Part shown: positions 1-8,198 of the stretch, in pieces | Layout of the letters: every line of letters begins with the position of its first letter | Position numbering within the stretch: position 1 is the first letter of the stretch | Assembly (NCBI GenBank): GCA_024224995.1 | Contig: JAAENB010001112.1 | Location: 1-54,587, forward strand | DNA: 54,587 nucleotides | Reading direction: 5' to 3' | Origin: a bacterium | Lineage (GTDB): Bacteria; Spirochaetota; UBA4802; UBA5550 | Notes under the pieces: generated by a model | What the model saw: only the letters and a program-made list of their open reading frames with translations | What the model was told of the DNA's origin: nothing | Database searches by the model: none | Translations under genes and position numbers: made by a program

Positions 1-100
1 ATTATGCCTGCCTGGAGTGATGCCTCTGCGGGTTGTGAGGCTGTTTGAGCGGAGCGAGTTCCGAACGTTCTGCAGAGGCATCACTCCAGGCAGGCATAAT
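1..100. repeat. 29-bp perfect inverted repeat at window edge
   Basis: Bases 1-29 are the exact reverse complement of bases 72-100, with a 42-base centre. The pairing can extend by G-T/G-C steps to about 32/69. No U-tract follows on either side, so this is not a simple terminator. It lies downstream of pabB, which ends at 179. The left edge may be truncated by the window. It could be an intergenic REP or MITE-like palindrome. Confidence 0.8.
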
Positions 101-123
101 TTACATTCCGGGTTGATATACAT

Positions 124-156
124 TTTCTTAAGACGCGACCGCAGGGGTCGCACTCC
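124..156. repeat. GC-rich hairpin after pabB
   Basis: A GCGACC/GGTCGC stem lies next to the words TTCTTAAGA and TCGCACTCC. These words also flank the hairpins of the dispersed repeat seen near 3.97, 9.78 and 49.07 kb, so this may be a divergent or partial copy. It lies just beyond the pabB stop codon. Confidence 0.4.
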
Positions 157-178
157 CTCCGGACCACCGGTCACCTTC

Positions 179-1171
179 TTAAACCGGCACATAAACCTTA
201 TCTATCATTTCAGCGTATTCCATCTCCATGTCGCTGTCAATAGTAATGCCGCCGCCGCTTTTGTAAATGAAGCGCTTGTCTTTGGCGCGTTCAATAAAGC
301 GGATCATTACGGCGCTGTCCAGCGAGGAGCCGTTGAAGATGCCGAATATGCCGGTGTAAAAGCCCCTGTTGTAAGCCGGGGCTTTTTGTTCGACCGAATT
401 AATAATCTCAACGGTTTTTTTCTTTGGAGCGCCGGTAATGGACCCGGCAGGAAGCATGGGAAGAAGAATATCGCCGATATGATCCTGCCAGGATTCTTCT
501 AGTTTTCCCGTGATCTCTGAACTGACCTGGAGCAGTTCTTTGTTCCCTGCTTTAATTTTATCGACATACCTGAATTTTTTGAGCCGTACTTTTTGGGCTA
601 TAATGGAAAGATCATTACGAAGAAGATCAACAACCATTACATGCTCTGCCATTTCTTTTTTATTGTTTAAAATGATCTCTTTGGCTCCGGGGATTGAGGC
701 GTCAATGGTTCCTTTCATTGGATAGGTTTTAATAACATCATTCTCGATCTTGACAAACCGTTCGGGCGAAAAGCATACAAAGTCGTCTTTATAACAGAGT
801 TTGAAAGGGGCTCTGGTCACGGAAAATATCTCTTGCAGTGACGCGTTTAATTCTATTTCAGTTGGAAACGTAAGGTTCAGAAGATAGGTATTCCCCTTTT
901 TTATTTCGGAAATAACCGTTTCAAATGCCCGCCCGTAAACTTCCGGGGAAACCGGATCTTTGCGGGTAATCTTTATGGAAGAAGCCTGTTCCGCGACTGC
1001 GGATTTAACATTCGTCACACCATCGATATCAAACAATATATCTTTATCCAGACTCTCAAGCGGCTGGATATGGCACTTCTCCATATTGTAGTCTATAACA
1101 AACAAAAAGGGGGTGCGAGCACTCCCCAAACGATTCAACTCTTCTCTCAACTGATCCCTATTTAATTTCAA
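179..1171 (-). CDS. pabB: aminodeoxychorismate synthase component I (PabB-like)
   Basis: This chorismate-utilising enzyme probably makes 4-amino-4-deoxychorismate for folate p-aminobenzoate, in the cytoplasm. The 330-residue protein has the chorismate-binding fold across most of its length. The PMKGT motif (Lys153) matches the PIKGT motif typical of PabB rather than the PIAGT of TrpE. Other family motifs visible are DLLRNDLS, LLPAGSITGAPKKK and the C-terminal GGGIT. It is shorter than E. coli PabB (about 450 residues), so the N-terminal subdomain is reduced. The TTG start lies inside the end of the upstream protease gene (14-base overlap), which suggests translational coupling, and there is no strong Shine-Dalgarno. 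No pabA or pabC follows. An anthranilate synthase is the main alternative, but the lysine argues against it. Confidence 0.85.
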   Translation of the reverse strand: MKLNRDQLREELNRLGSARTPFLFVIDYNMEKCHIQPLESLDKDILFDIDGVTNVKSAVAEQASSIKITRKDPVSPEVYGRAFETVISEIKKGNTYLLNLTFPTEIELNASLQEIFSVTRAPFKLCYKDDFVCFSPERFVKIENDVIKTYPMKGTIDASIPGAKEIILNNKKEMAEHVMVVDLLRNDLSIIAQKVRLKKFRYVDKIKAGNKELLQVSSEITGKLEESWQDHIGDILLPMLPAGSITGAPKKKTVEIINSVEQKAPAYNRGFYTGIFGIFNGSSLDSAVMIRFIERAKDKRFIYKSGGGITIDSDMEMEYAEMIDKVYVPV

Positions 1172-3644
1172 TAGTATACGGATACAGATACAGCGCCCGC
1201 TCGTCTTTCAGATCAATCAATGCCAGGTTTTTAGACAGGAGCTTTACGTACTCCGCAAGCAGTTTGATCTCCGTGTAATCCGTTACTGAGGGATAGAGTT
1301 TCATTTCATTGGGAAATATTTTTATATCGCAGCGGTCGCTTACCCGGGCCAGTTGTTTGGCGTATTCCAGGGCAGCAGCCAGTCCGCCGAATTCATCAAC
1401 AAGTTTTTTTTCTCTTGCCTGGTTCCCGGTAAAAACCCGTCCTTCCGCTACGGTGGGAATTTCTCCTTTTTTGATCTTTCTTCCGTACATTACTTTGCCG
1501 GTAAAACGGTCATAAATAAAATCAACTCCTGCCTGGAGAACTTTTCGCTCGCCCGGTTCAAGATCTTTCGACTCGGAAAAAATATCGGCAAAGGTGCTCA
1601 TTTTTATAACGTCCTTGTTAATGCCGAGTTTGGCGTATAATTCTTTGAGCGATAATTTGCCGGAGAAGACGCCTATTGAACCGGTAACGCTTCCTTTGTT
1701 CGCGAAGATCCTGTCCCCGGAACAGGCGAGATAGTACCCGCCCGATGCCGCGACATTGCCGAAAGAAAAGACCACCGGTTTTTTATACTTTTTTTTCATT
1801 TTTACAAGATAGTTCCACATAAGATCGGAGGCTGTTGCTGACCCTCCCCCGGAACTGACCCGGATAATAATTGCCCGTATTGACCCGTCGGTAAAGGCTG
1901 CTTTGAGCATTTTTTTATAGGACTCGTCTCCGGTGGAGCTTTGCATAAACCCGGTGCTCGATTTGCCCCTGATTATGGAGCCTGTTACATATACAATAGC
2001 AATGGCAGGTTTCGAACCCCAGGTAAAATCTTTTTCCCGTACGTCCATGTATTGCGAGATTTGAACGGTTGTGAGATCTTCTGATATATCTTTTAATGCT
2101 TCATCCTGGTAAGCAATGGAATCAATAAAACCGCTTTTTTTAGCCTCTTCCGGTGTCATGATCCCCTGTTCGAATAGTTTATCAAGCTCACTTTGTTTTA
2201 CGCCCCTGTCTTCAGTTATTCCGTCAAGATACTGTTTGTTTAAATCCGTAAGCAGGGTCGTTATATTTTCCCGGAAATTTTCGGACATATGTTCGCGGGT
2301 AAAACCTTCGGGGTAAGACTTGAATTTTCCGTGAGTAATGGCTTCGAATTTGACTCCCACCTTGTCCAGGAGTCCCTTGAAAAAATAGACTTCCGCTTTA
2401 AGCGCTGTAAGTCCAAAAGGGGAGAGGGGAGCAAAATATATTTTGTCCGATATCGTTGCCAGGTAATATTCTTTATTCCCCGGGCTGGTCAATATGGAAT
2501 AGACCTTTTTGCCCGCTTTCTTAAAGCGCCGCAGCTCTTCCCTGAGTTCCTGGAGCTGGCCGAAACCAGGAGCGGCACGGTCTATTTGCAGTATTATTCC
2601 GTCTATGGTATCATCTTTTCCGGCTCTTTGTATGGCGAATACAATCTCATTAAAAGCAAGCTGCTTTTTGCTGAAGAAGTAATCCGGTTCCACTTCTTTT
2701 ATCTTCCTGTTAAGGCGTATGTTGAGCATGGTTTTTCCGCTCATTGAAAATAATTTGGATAGGGGGATGCCGGAATTGTATTGCTCCACAGGGTAGGATA
2801 CGGCAAAACTGGTATAATTTGTATTGGAATCTTTATCGACGGTTCTATATGTATCTATTACCGGGGTTGATCCTATTGTTGATCCCATGAAAAAGGGCAT
2901 TCTTACGCCAAATAATAGATTATAATTAGTATCGGTTTGACAAAAGAGTGAAATATCGTAGAAGACGCGGCCTTCTGCTGAAAAGAGATATGCGGCATTT
3001 TTAAAATTCTGCCCTGCTTCTCTGTGTATATCCATGGTCAGGGTGACGCGGTTGGTAATAGGCCGCAATGATACGGAATAGACCTCACTCCTTTTTATAT
3101 CCAGATTATTTATATCGGCTCCCAGGTCCCGCAGGGAAATCCCCAGGGAGAGAATGCTAAAGGGCCGCAAGAGAAATCCCAGGGTCCAGGAATTATACCC
3201 GTCATAGAGACTGTTGTCACTGTTTGCCCAGGAGTATGATACGCCAAAGCCAAAAGTTTCTTTATACATAAATCCTTTGGATATATTAAAGTAACTGCCG
3301 TTGATGGAATCCACCGTTCCGCTTTCGTTCCGGTAAGCGTGGTTATACCAGGCATAATTAAGAGAAAACCCCAGAAGGTTCAGCATAAAAAAATGATTCG
3401 CGTCTTTGCTGTCGTACTTCACAAACCGGTAGGCAAGATAGGACCGTGAAGAGAGGTCCGCGTACGCGGGGTTCACCAGCGGCGCGAAAGCCCCTTCCGA
3501 ATGACTCGCCGAAAGGGCATCAGGAGGAAGTTTGTACGGGTCTTCCGCCGCGTACAGCTGCGGTGAAGAAATGAGCGCCAGTGTTATAAGTATTGAGCTG
3601 ATCAATAAAAAGAGTGATCGTTTTAATAAGTGTTTTGATCTCAT
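1158..3644 (-). CDS. sppA: SppA-family signal peptide peptidase with barrel-like N-terminal extension
   Basis: This is a serine-lysine protease expected to degrade cleaved signal peptides or membrane proteins. Residues 1-32 form a signal peptide. Residues about 35-300 are rich in alternating beta segments with aromatic residues and look like an outer-membrane barrel. Residues about 300-828 contain the two tandem SppA half-domains. The predicted nucleophile is Ser634, in VAASGGYYLA. The predicted general base is Lys442, in the motif FKSYPEGF, which lines up with the YKSAVEPF motif of E. coli SppA. E. coli SppA is about 618 residues, so the extra length is the N-terminal part. The downstream pabB overlaps the stop. 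The domain call for the first 300 residues is inference from residue pattern; the protease assignment is firm. Confidence 0.85.
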   Translation of the reverse strand: MRSKHLLKRSLFLLISSILITLALISSPQLYAAEDPYKLPPDALSASHSEGAFAPLVNPAYADLSSRSYLAYRFVKYDSKDANHFFMLNLLGFSLNYAWYNHAYRNESGTVDSINGSYFNISKGFMYKETFGFGVSYSWANSDNSLYDGYNSWTLGFLLRPFSILSLGISLRDLGADINNLDIKRSEVYSVSLRPITNRVTLTMDIHREAGQNFKNAAYLFSAEGRVFYDISLFCQTDTNYNLLFGVRMPFFMGSTIGSTPVIDTYRTVDKDSNTNYTSFAVSYPVEQYNSGIPLSKLFSMSGKTMLNIRLNRKIKEVEPDYFFSKKQLAFNEIVFAIQRAGKDDTIDGIILQIDRAAPGFGQLQELREELRRFKKAGKKVYSILTSPGNKEYYLATISDKIYFAPLSPFGLTALKAEVYFFKGLLDKVGVKFEAITHGKFKSYPEGFTREHMSENFRENITTLLTDLNKQYLDGITEDRGVKQSELDKLFEQGIMTPEEAKKSGFIDSIAYQDEALKDISEDLTTVQISQYMDVREKDFTWGSKPAIAIVYVTGSIIRGKSSTGFMQSSTGDESYKKMLKAAFTDGSIRAIIIRVSSGGGSATASDLMWNYLVKMKKKYKKPVVFSFGNVAASGGYYLACSGDRIFANKGSVTGSIGVFSGKLSLKELYAKLGINKDVIKMSTFADIFSESKDLEPGERKVLQAGVDFIYDRFTGKVMYGRKIKKGEIPTVAEGRVFTGNQAREKKLVDEFGGLAAALEYAKQLARVSDRCDIKIFPNEMKLYPSVTDYTEIKLLAEYVKLLSKNLALIDLKDERALYLYPYTIEIK

Positions 3645-4145
3645 AATATATCCTTGTTATGCTCTCTCAAGAAACTCTTTTTAAATAGGGCCGGTTCCCG
3701 AAGATTTTATCCCGGGGCCATGCTCTGTTTCACGGGGTTGAAACCCCGAGCTACAACACGTCGCCCCGCTGATAATGCCATATGGCGGCATTATAGGGGC
3801 TATTCTGTCTTGGGTCAGCATTGAACCAATGGTCAACCAATGCCCTGCGGGCGATTCGGTCCCATACCAGAAATACCCCGGGGTATAGTCATGTAGCCCG
3901 GGGATTCACCCCCGGGTAGCCCCATGCTGAAACCGATCCATTTTTTAAAAACAGTTTCTTCCGTATTTTTTCCCGGCTGTGCCGGGTCCGCACTCTCAAG
4001 AAACTCCTTTTAAACAGGTTTTTTGCTGCTTGCCCCCTACCCTCCGAGGGGGAAAAGAAATTTCTTGACAGATTCCTGTATATTGTTCAAGTGGTATTTA
4101 TTATTTCTATTATTGTATATTGAACTTTTATCCCCGGAGGGCACT
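3645..4145. other. intergenic region packed with short palindromic repeats
   Basis: I see no convincing gene in these 500 bases. They hold a CTCTCAAGAAACT...TTTTAAA motif at about 3663-3690 that recurs at 3991-4017 and 48841-48868. They also hold a CGGGGTTGAAACCCCG palindrome (3733-3748), ATACCCCGGGGTAT (3874-3887), a CCCGGGG/CCCCCGGG stem (3897-3916), and a copy of a larger dispersed repeat (3929-4017). A TTGACA at 4065-4070 may be the -35 box for the small gene that follows, but no good -10 is placed correctly. Confidence 0.7.
3929..4017 (-). repeat. dispersed intergenic repeat, copy A
   Basis: Read on the minus strand, this has the order GAGTGCGGA, hairpin, A-tract, AGAAACTGTTT, ATGGATCGGTTTC. 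The same order occurs at 9757-9833 (plus strand) and, shorter, at 49042-49096 (minus strand). The hairpin (3972-3986) is CCCGGC-ACA-GCCGGG on the minus strand, while copies B and C use CCCCGT/ACGGGG. The stem is therefore kept by paired changes. Confidence 0.7.
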
Positions 4146-4340
4146 ATGACTGAAGCAGCTATAACCGATAAAGATCGAAAAAAAGCACAGCAATGTGTGA
4201 CCTGTCCTGTTTGTTCAAAAGCTCGTGAGAAACAGAAAGGTATGGCATTCTGGTTTGTTAAGACTATTGAAGGGGGAATCTGCCCCTATTGTAAAGCATA
4301 TGAAAAAGTATACGGGAAAAAAGCCCATGAGGCGCTTTAA
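4146..4340 (+). CDS. small Cys-rich (zinc-ribbon-like) protein, unknown function
   Basis: This 64-residue protein has cysteines at 17, 20, 23, 46 and 49 (C-x2-C-x2-C and C-x2-C), a pattern typical of a small structural zinc site, around the core MAFWFVKTIEGGICPYC. The start is chosen because GGAGG lies about six bases before the ATG; a longer reading frame extends upstream without ribosome-site support. A strong rho-independent terminator follows directly, so it is a single-gene unit. I do not recognise the family and propose no specific role. Confidence 0.7.
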   Translation: MTEAAITDKDRKKAQQCVTCPVCSKAREKQKGMAFWFVKTIEGGICPYCKAYEKVYGKKAHEAL

Positions 4341-4606
4341 CCGGCTCTAAGGCGAAGTTCACAGGAGTTCAAACCCCTGTTTCTTCGCCTTTTTTATTTT
4401 GTGTGTAAGGGAGAGGATGCTTCTCTCCTACACACAAACGCTTCTATGGGCTTGTTTCCGAAAATTTTATCCCGGTCCCGGAGCCTCCTTTACAACCACA
4501 GTTCCTCCATAATTGTTTTGCTTAAAAAAAACTTGACACTGCTTCCAAAATATGACTTGATACTTCTTTAAAATTGATAATCGACATGAAATGAGGTAAA
4601 AAAGAA
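4341..4606. other. intergenic region between Cys-rich gene and ACP
   Basis: After the terminator, this segment has a CTCTCC/GGAGAG-type inverted repeat near 4407-4430. A stretch at about 4453-4475 repeats the sequence at about 3694-3716 (core ATTTTATCCCGG). A TTGACA at about 4532-4537 upstream of the ACP gene is a likely -35 box, although no clear -10 follows at standard spacing. Confidence 0.45.
4349..4398 (+). terminator. rho-independent terminator after small Cys-rich gene
   Basis: An AAGGCGAA/TTCGCCTT outer stem encloses a second CAGG/CCTG stem and is followed by a run of T. It lies eight bases after the stop codon of the 64-residue gene. Confidence 0.85.
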
Positions 4607-4870
4607 ATGAGCCAATCGATTGATGACCTGCTTAAAGAGCTTAAAGTTAAAATTATTGAAACCTTATCACTGGTAGATGTTGTTCCTGATGATATTAAAG
4701 ACGAAGACCAGCTTGTTGGAGGAGACCTGGGTATTGATTCCATAGATGTCCTTGAACTGGTTATGATGATTGAACAGGATTACGAGGTTAAAATTGACAA
4801 TAAAGAACTTGGCGCCAAAGTTTTTAGAACAATTAAAACCCTGGCTGAGTATATTGCAGAGAATCGTTAA
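4607..4870 (+). CDS. acyl carrier protein
   Basis: This 87-residue phosphopantetheine-binding carrier has the attachment motif LGIDSIDVLEL; the Ser of IDS should carry the 4'-phosphopantetheine arm. It has the four-helix ACP layout, acidic helix II, and a length close to AcpP (about 78 residues). The gene lies 25 bases upstream of a double ketosynthase gene on the same strand, so it is probably the dedicated carrier for that enzyme rather than the housekeeping AcpP. The housekeeping ACP normally sits in a fab cluster, which is not seen here. A GAGGTAAAAAAGAA stretch provides the ribosome site. Confidence 0.9.
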   Translation: MSQSIDDLLKELKVKIIETLSLVDVVPDDIKDEDQLVGGDLGIDSIDVLELVMMIEQDYEVKIDNKELGAKVFRTIKTLAEYIAENR

Positions 4871-4895
4871 CAAAAACAGGTAGATATAAAAAATT

Positions 4896-7121
4896 ATGAG
4901 AATTTTTATTACGGGCATGGGCATTACTACTCCGGCCGGCTCCGGGGTCGACTCCGCTAAAAACCGGATCACTTCAGGAGACCGCTTCATTAAACCGGTT
5001 GCTCTTTTTTCTACCCCCGATACCGCGCTCCCTGTTGGCGAGATCGCGGATCTCCCGGTAAATAAAGACCTGCCGCGCACCCATTCCATGGCTTTGATTG
5101 CCGCGCAGGAAGCCCTTAAGGGCTCCGGGATTTGCCCCGATGCCGTAATTCTCGGTGTTACTACGGGCGGTATGCCCTTAACCGAAGATCTTCTCAGAGA
5201 AAAAAAACTCGATCCTGAGCTTTTTCAGTATCATGGAACCGGTACTGTAGCTGAATATATTGCCCGGGAAACCGGGTGTTCCGGTCCGGTAATAACTGTT
5301 TCCACTGCCTGTTCTTCCGGTGCTGCTGCCATTACCATGGCCCTGGAGCTTCTTAAAAGCGGCCAGGCTAAAGAAGTTCTGGCCGGTGGTGCGGATGCCC
5401 TGTGCAGGCTTACGTATTACGGATTTAACTCCCTGCAATTAATTGATCCTGAGGGCGCGCGTCCCTTTGACAGTGAGCGGCGGGGTATGTCTGTTGGTGA
5501 AGGTGCTGCCATGCTGCGCCTTTCTGCTTCGGAAGAGCCTCCGGAAAATGCCATTGCCGAGCTTCTGGGAGGCGGTCTCTCCTGTGACGCTCATCATGCT
5601 ACTGCTCCTCATCCCGAAGGTGACGGCGCGTTCAGGGCGATGAAATCGGCGCTTTTTGAAGCTGGTATTACTCCGGATAAAATTGACTATATCAGTCTTC
5701 ACGGTACGGGAACCGTTGACAATGACCGCTCCGAAGCCCGGGCTATAGCCAATCTTTTTAATGACCCTGTGCCCCCTTCTTCGTCTATTAAAGGTGCTCT
5801 GGGCCATTCCCTTGCTGCTGCCGGCGCTGTTGAAGCGGTTATCTCCGCGCTATGTATATCAGACAATATTATTCCCCCCAATACCGGGCTGGAATCTCCC
5901 GATCCTGAGCTGCCGATTACTCCTATAAAAGAGCCTCTTGAAAAAAAGGTTTCCCTGGTTCTTTCGAATTCTTTTGGTTTTGGCGGTAACAATGCCTCCC
6001 TGCTTTTTGGTGATCACGGTGGTTCCGGTTCCTCTCAACAAAGCTCTTCCGGCAATCTTCCCCTGGCTGTTCTGGGGAGCTCCTGTATTTCAGGTGCCGG
6101 CAATAAAGAAAGGACCATTAAGAAAATTCTGTCTGATAGTTGCTGTTACGGTATCCTTCCCCTTGCGGAAGTATCCGAAAACCTGGATGCCCGTTTTATC
6201 CGCCGCTTAAAACGGCTGCCAAGACTGGTTCTCTCCCTGGCCGAATCGGCTCGTGTAGATTCGAATACCGATAAGTATCCTTCGTCCATCTTTTTTGGCA
6301 CGGGCTGGGGTCCTCTTTCGGAAACTCATGATTTTCTTAAAAGACTTTTCGACTCCCATGAAAAATTCACCAGCCCTACGGATTTTGTGGGCTCGGTTCA
6401 TAATGCTCCTCCGGGGCAGACTGCTATTAAATTTAAGGCCAAAGGGCCCAATATTACCACTACTGGCGGTGATTTTTCCTTTGAACAGGCCCTATTTTCT
6501 GCTTCGCTCCTGGCAGGGCATTCTTCCGGGGATGTTATCTCCAAAGAAGACGAAAATAATAGCGAAAACAAAAATGATAATTCCATTATCATTATCGGTG
6601 CTGATGAGCATCATGAGAGTTTATCCGCCATTTTCGATCCTTCGTGTATAAACGAAAACGGTCCTTCAGACGGGGGCGGTGCTCTTTGTGTTAGGGCTGT
6701 TAAACCCGGTGAAAATATTCCCGGGCCTAAGATATTACCTTCTTTTTTCAAGAATACCTTTCATTCCACCGGAGATTCGATTATTAACGAGCTCCTGGCA
6801 AAGCTTTCCGAAACGGGCTCCATTACAGATAAATTCGGTGCTATTTTTGCAGGGATTCCTGCTTCGCGGAAAGAGCCCGGGGAAAAGCTGTTAAACCGCT
6901 TTATCGAAGCCGCAGGTTTTCAGGGGCCCGTTATCCGCTACCGGAAGTTTACCGGGGAGTTTGCTTCGGCTTCGGCTGTTGGGCTGGTGACTGCGCTTGA
7001 GTTTGTCCGGGACGGCGAGATTCCTGCGGTCCTTACGGAAAAAGAGCCTGTTTCACTTCAAGGGAAAGGGGTTCTTATGTTGAGTTTGGGGGATTTTGTT
7101 GCTGCTGTTGAGGTTTTTTAG
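4896..7121 (+). CDS. fused beta-ketoacyl-ACP synthase: active KS plus degenerate KS-like domain
   Basis: This 741-residue protein has two ketosynthase folds in series. Residues 1-375 form a complete KS: Cys139 (STACSS), His269 (LHGTGT), His304 (ALGHS) and the C-terminal NSFGFGGNN motif are all present. Residues about 388-741 follow the same order of KS motifs but lack the catalytic residues. The NITTTGGDF segment has Asp526 where Cys is expected, the HGT position reads AGIPASR, and the GH of the last motif reads TGEF. The segment SPTDFVGSVHNAPPGQ resembles the KS-like family PF13723. The arrangement resembles a KS and its chain-length-factor partner joined in one chain, with an ACP gene directly upstream. 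Substrate and product cannot be read from the sequence, and no ketoreductase or dehydratase is nearby. Confidence 0.85.
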   Translation: MRIFITGMGITTPAGSGVDSAKNRITSGDRFIKPVALFSTPDTALPVGEIADLPVNKDLPRTHSMALIAAQEALKGSGICPDAVILGVTTGGMPLTEDLLREKKLDPELFQYHGTGTVAEYIARETGCSGPVITVSTACSSGAAAITMALELLKSGQAKEVLAGGADALCRLTYYGFNSLQLIDPEGARPFDSERRGMSVGEGAAMLRLSASEEPPENAIAELLGGGLSCDAHHATAPHPEGDGAFRAMKSALFEAGITPDKIDYISLHGTGTVDNDRSEARAIANLFNDPVPPSSSIKGALGHSLAAAGAVEAVISALCISDNIIPPNTGLESPDPELPITPIKEPLEKKVSLVLSNSFGFGGNNASLLFGDHGGSGSSQQSSSGNLPLAVLGSSCISGAGNKERTIKKILSDSCCYGILPLAEVSENLDARFIRRLKRLPRLVLSLAESARVDSNTDKYPSSIFFGTGWGPLSETHDFLKRLFDSHEKFTSPTDFVGSVHNAPPGQTAIKFKAKGPNITTTGGDFSFEQALFSASLLAGHSSGDVISKEDENNSENKNDNSIIIIGADEHHESLSAIFDPSCINENGPSDGGGALCVRAVKPGENIPGPKILPSFFKNTFHSTGDSIINELLAKLSETGSITDKFGAIFAGIPASRKEPGEKLLNRFIEAAGFQGPVIRYRKFTGEFASASAVGLVTALEFVRDGEIPAVLTEKEPVSLQGKGVLMLSLGDFVAAVEVF

Positions 7122-7311
7122 CCTCCTGATCCCCTCGCAGGGGTCGCACCTCCAAAGGGGGCACGTGATAAGGCATTTCCTTTTAAAAAACTAAAATCTA
7201 AACAGGGTCTGTTATTGGAGACGTTTTTGTGAGCGGGCCTTCTTTTTCATAACGAGGGGCTGAAGCCCCACGCTATGAGAAATACCCATCATCCTGGTGA
7301 AATAATTTATA

Positions 7312-7355
7312 AACAGAGCAAAACCCGGAAGATGTTATCCGGGTTTTGCTCTGTT
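7312..7355. repeat. 18-bp perfect stem-loop
   Basis: Bases 7312-7329 pair exactly with 7338-7355 around an eight-base loop. GCCCTA rather than a T-run follows, so it is not a canonical terminator on the plus strand. On the minus strand, TTTATAAATTATT follows, so it could end ptuB transcripts. Confidence 0.75.
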
Positions 7356-7361
7356 GCCCTA

Positions 7362-7405
7362 TGGGGTTAAAACCCCGGGCTAAAAATGACTCATTTCCAA
7401 AAACT
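7362..7405 (-). repeat. left inverted repeat flanking Septu genes
   Basis: Its reverse complement matches 9680-9723 at 41 of 44 positions by eye. The outer end is a GGGGTT-aa-AACCCC palindrome and the inner end reads CTCATTTCCAAAAACT. It lies 37 bases beyond the ptuB stop. Confidence 0.85.
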
Positions 7406-7442
7406 CTTGTGCCCCCTTTAAGGGTGGGTGGCTGGAATCTGT

Positions 7443-8198
7443 TTAGTAACAAAATTCATCTTTGAGTGCGCAACGGATCATTGAGGCGAATTCGGCTGAA
7501 TCCTCAATGGACTCGGCAAGTATTTGCTCTATTTCATTCTTTAATCCTTTTTCAATATCTGGTAGATTTATTGCTGTATACAAAAATTTAAGATTTCTGT
7601 AATGCCCTGATCTTCTTTCGTGAAGAAATTCTCGGTTAATCCCGGTCTCTTTAATAGTAGTTTTTCCTCTAAAATTATCATTTATGGCTTTTGGAGAATC
7701 TCCTTTATATTCAATATATTCTTCCGGGTTATCTTTGGCAGGATTAATAAATATTGGTTCTTCATTTTCGATACAATCACGGTGAGATTTAGCTCTTTTA
7801 GAGTCTTCTGCCAGGGGAAAAAGGTTTCCCTTATATCTTCTATTGCATTTTGGGCAAGAAAAATACAGGTTATCCCAGTCATAGGCAAGCCAGTAATATC
7901 CCACTTTAGAACGTTTATCGTCTCTATCTTGTTTATAAGCTCCCTTTGGCCTGAAGTGCTCAATATCTCCGATCTCTTCCTTTCTTTCACAGAAACAGCA
8001 TTTATCATGCTGGGCTTTTCGTAAGATTTTTTTTACTTCTTTATGTCCGTAAATTTCATTTTTGAATTCAAACGTTCTTGTTCCTGCTTTAAATTCATTT
8101 TCAAACGCCAGGTACTCTTCGAGATTTCTCCTGGTTTCTTCAACTCCGTTGGTTTGCAATATTTCGGGAATTTCAGCAGGTTTATTAATCTTGATCAT
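7443..8198 (-). CDS. ptuB: Septu defence HNH nuclease PtuB
   Basis: This 251-residue HNH-family protein is the probable nuclease subunit of a Septu anti-phage system. It has CCFCE (residues 67-71), GDIEHFRPKG with the catalytic-type His81, and NLYFSCPKCNRRYKGNLFPL (C115, C118, N119). This is the Cys-framed HNH layout of the TIGR02646/PtuB family. The ATG at 8198 is preferred over the TTG at 8216 because AAGGGG lies five bases before it. The start overlaps the end of ptuA by 14 bases, so the two are translationally coupled. The length matches typical PtuB. Confidence 0.9.
   Translation of the reverse strand: MIKINKPAEIPEILQTNGVEETRRNLEEYLAFENEFKAGTRTFEFKNEIYGHKEVKKILRKAQHDKCCFCERKEEIGDIEHFRPKGAYKQDRDDKRSKVGYYWLAYDWDNLYFSCPKCNRRYKGNLFPLAEDSKRAKSHRDCIENEEPIFINPAKDNPEEYIEYKGDSPKAINDNFRGKTTIKETGINREFLHERRSGHYRNLKFLYTAINLPDIEKGLKNEIEQILAESIEDSAEFASMIRCALKDEFCY

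Larger units (their letters stand above)
7122..7442. other. intergenic region with palindromes, left of Septu locus
   Basis: No gene is visible. It contains a CCCCT/AGGGG hairpin followed by TCGCAC (about 7131-7149), a GGGGCT-ga-AGCCCC palindrome with longer partly paired flanks (7249-7276), an 18-bp perfect stem-loop (7312-7355), and the left 44-bp inverted repeat of the Septu cassette (7362-7405). Confidence 0.7.

Noticed and set aside
17..502. 161-codon plus-strand frame over the 5' repeat and pabB
   Set aside because: It runs antisense through the well-supported pabB gene and starts inside the inverted repeat; no family features.
4023..4145. Longer N-terminus for the small Cys-rich protein
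   Set aside because: The upstream codons run through repeat DNA without a ribosome site, whereas GGAGG precedes the ATG at 4146.
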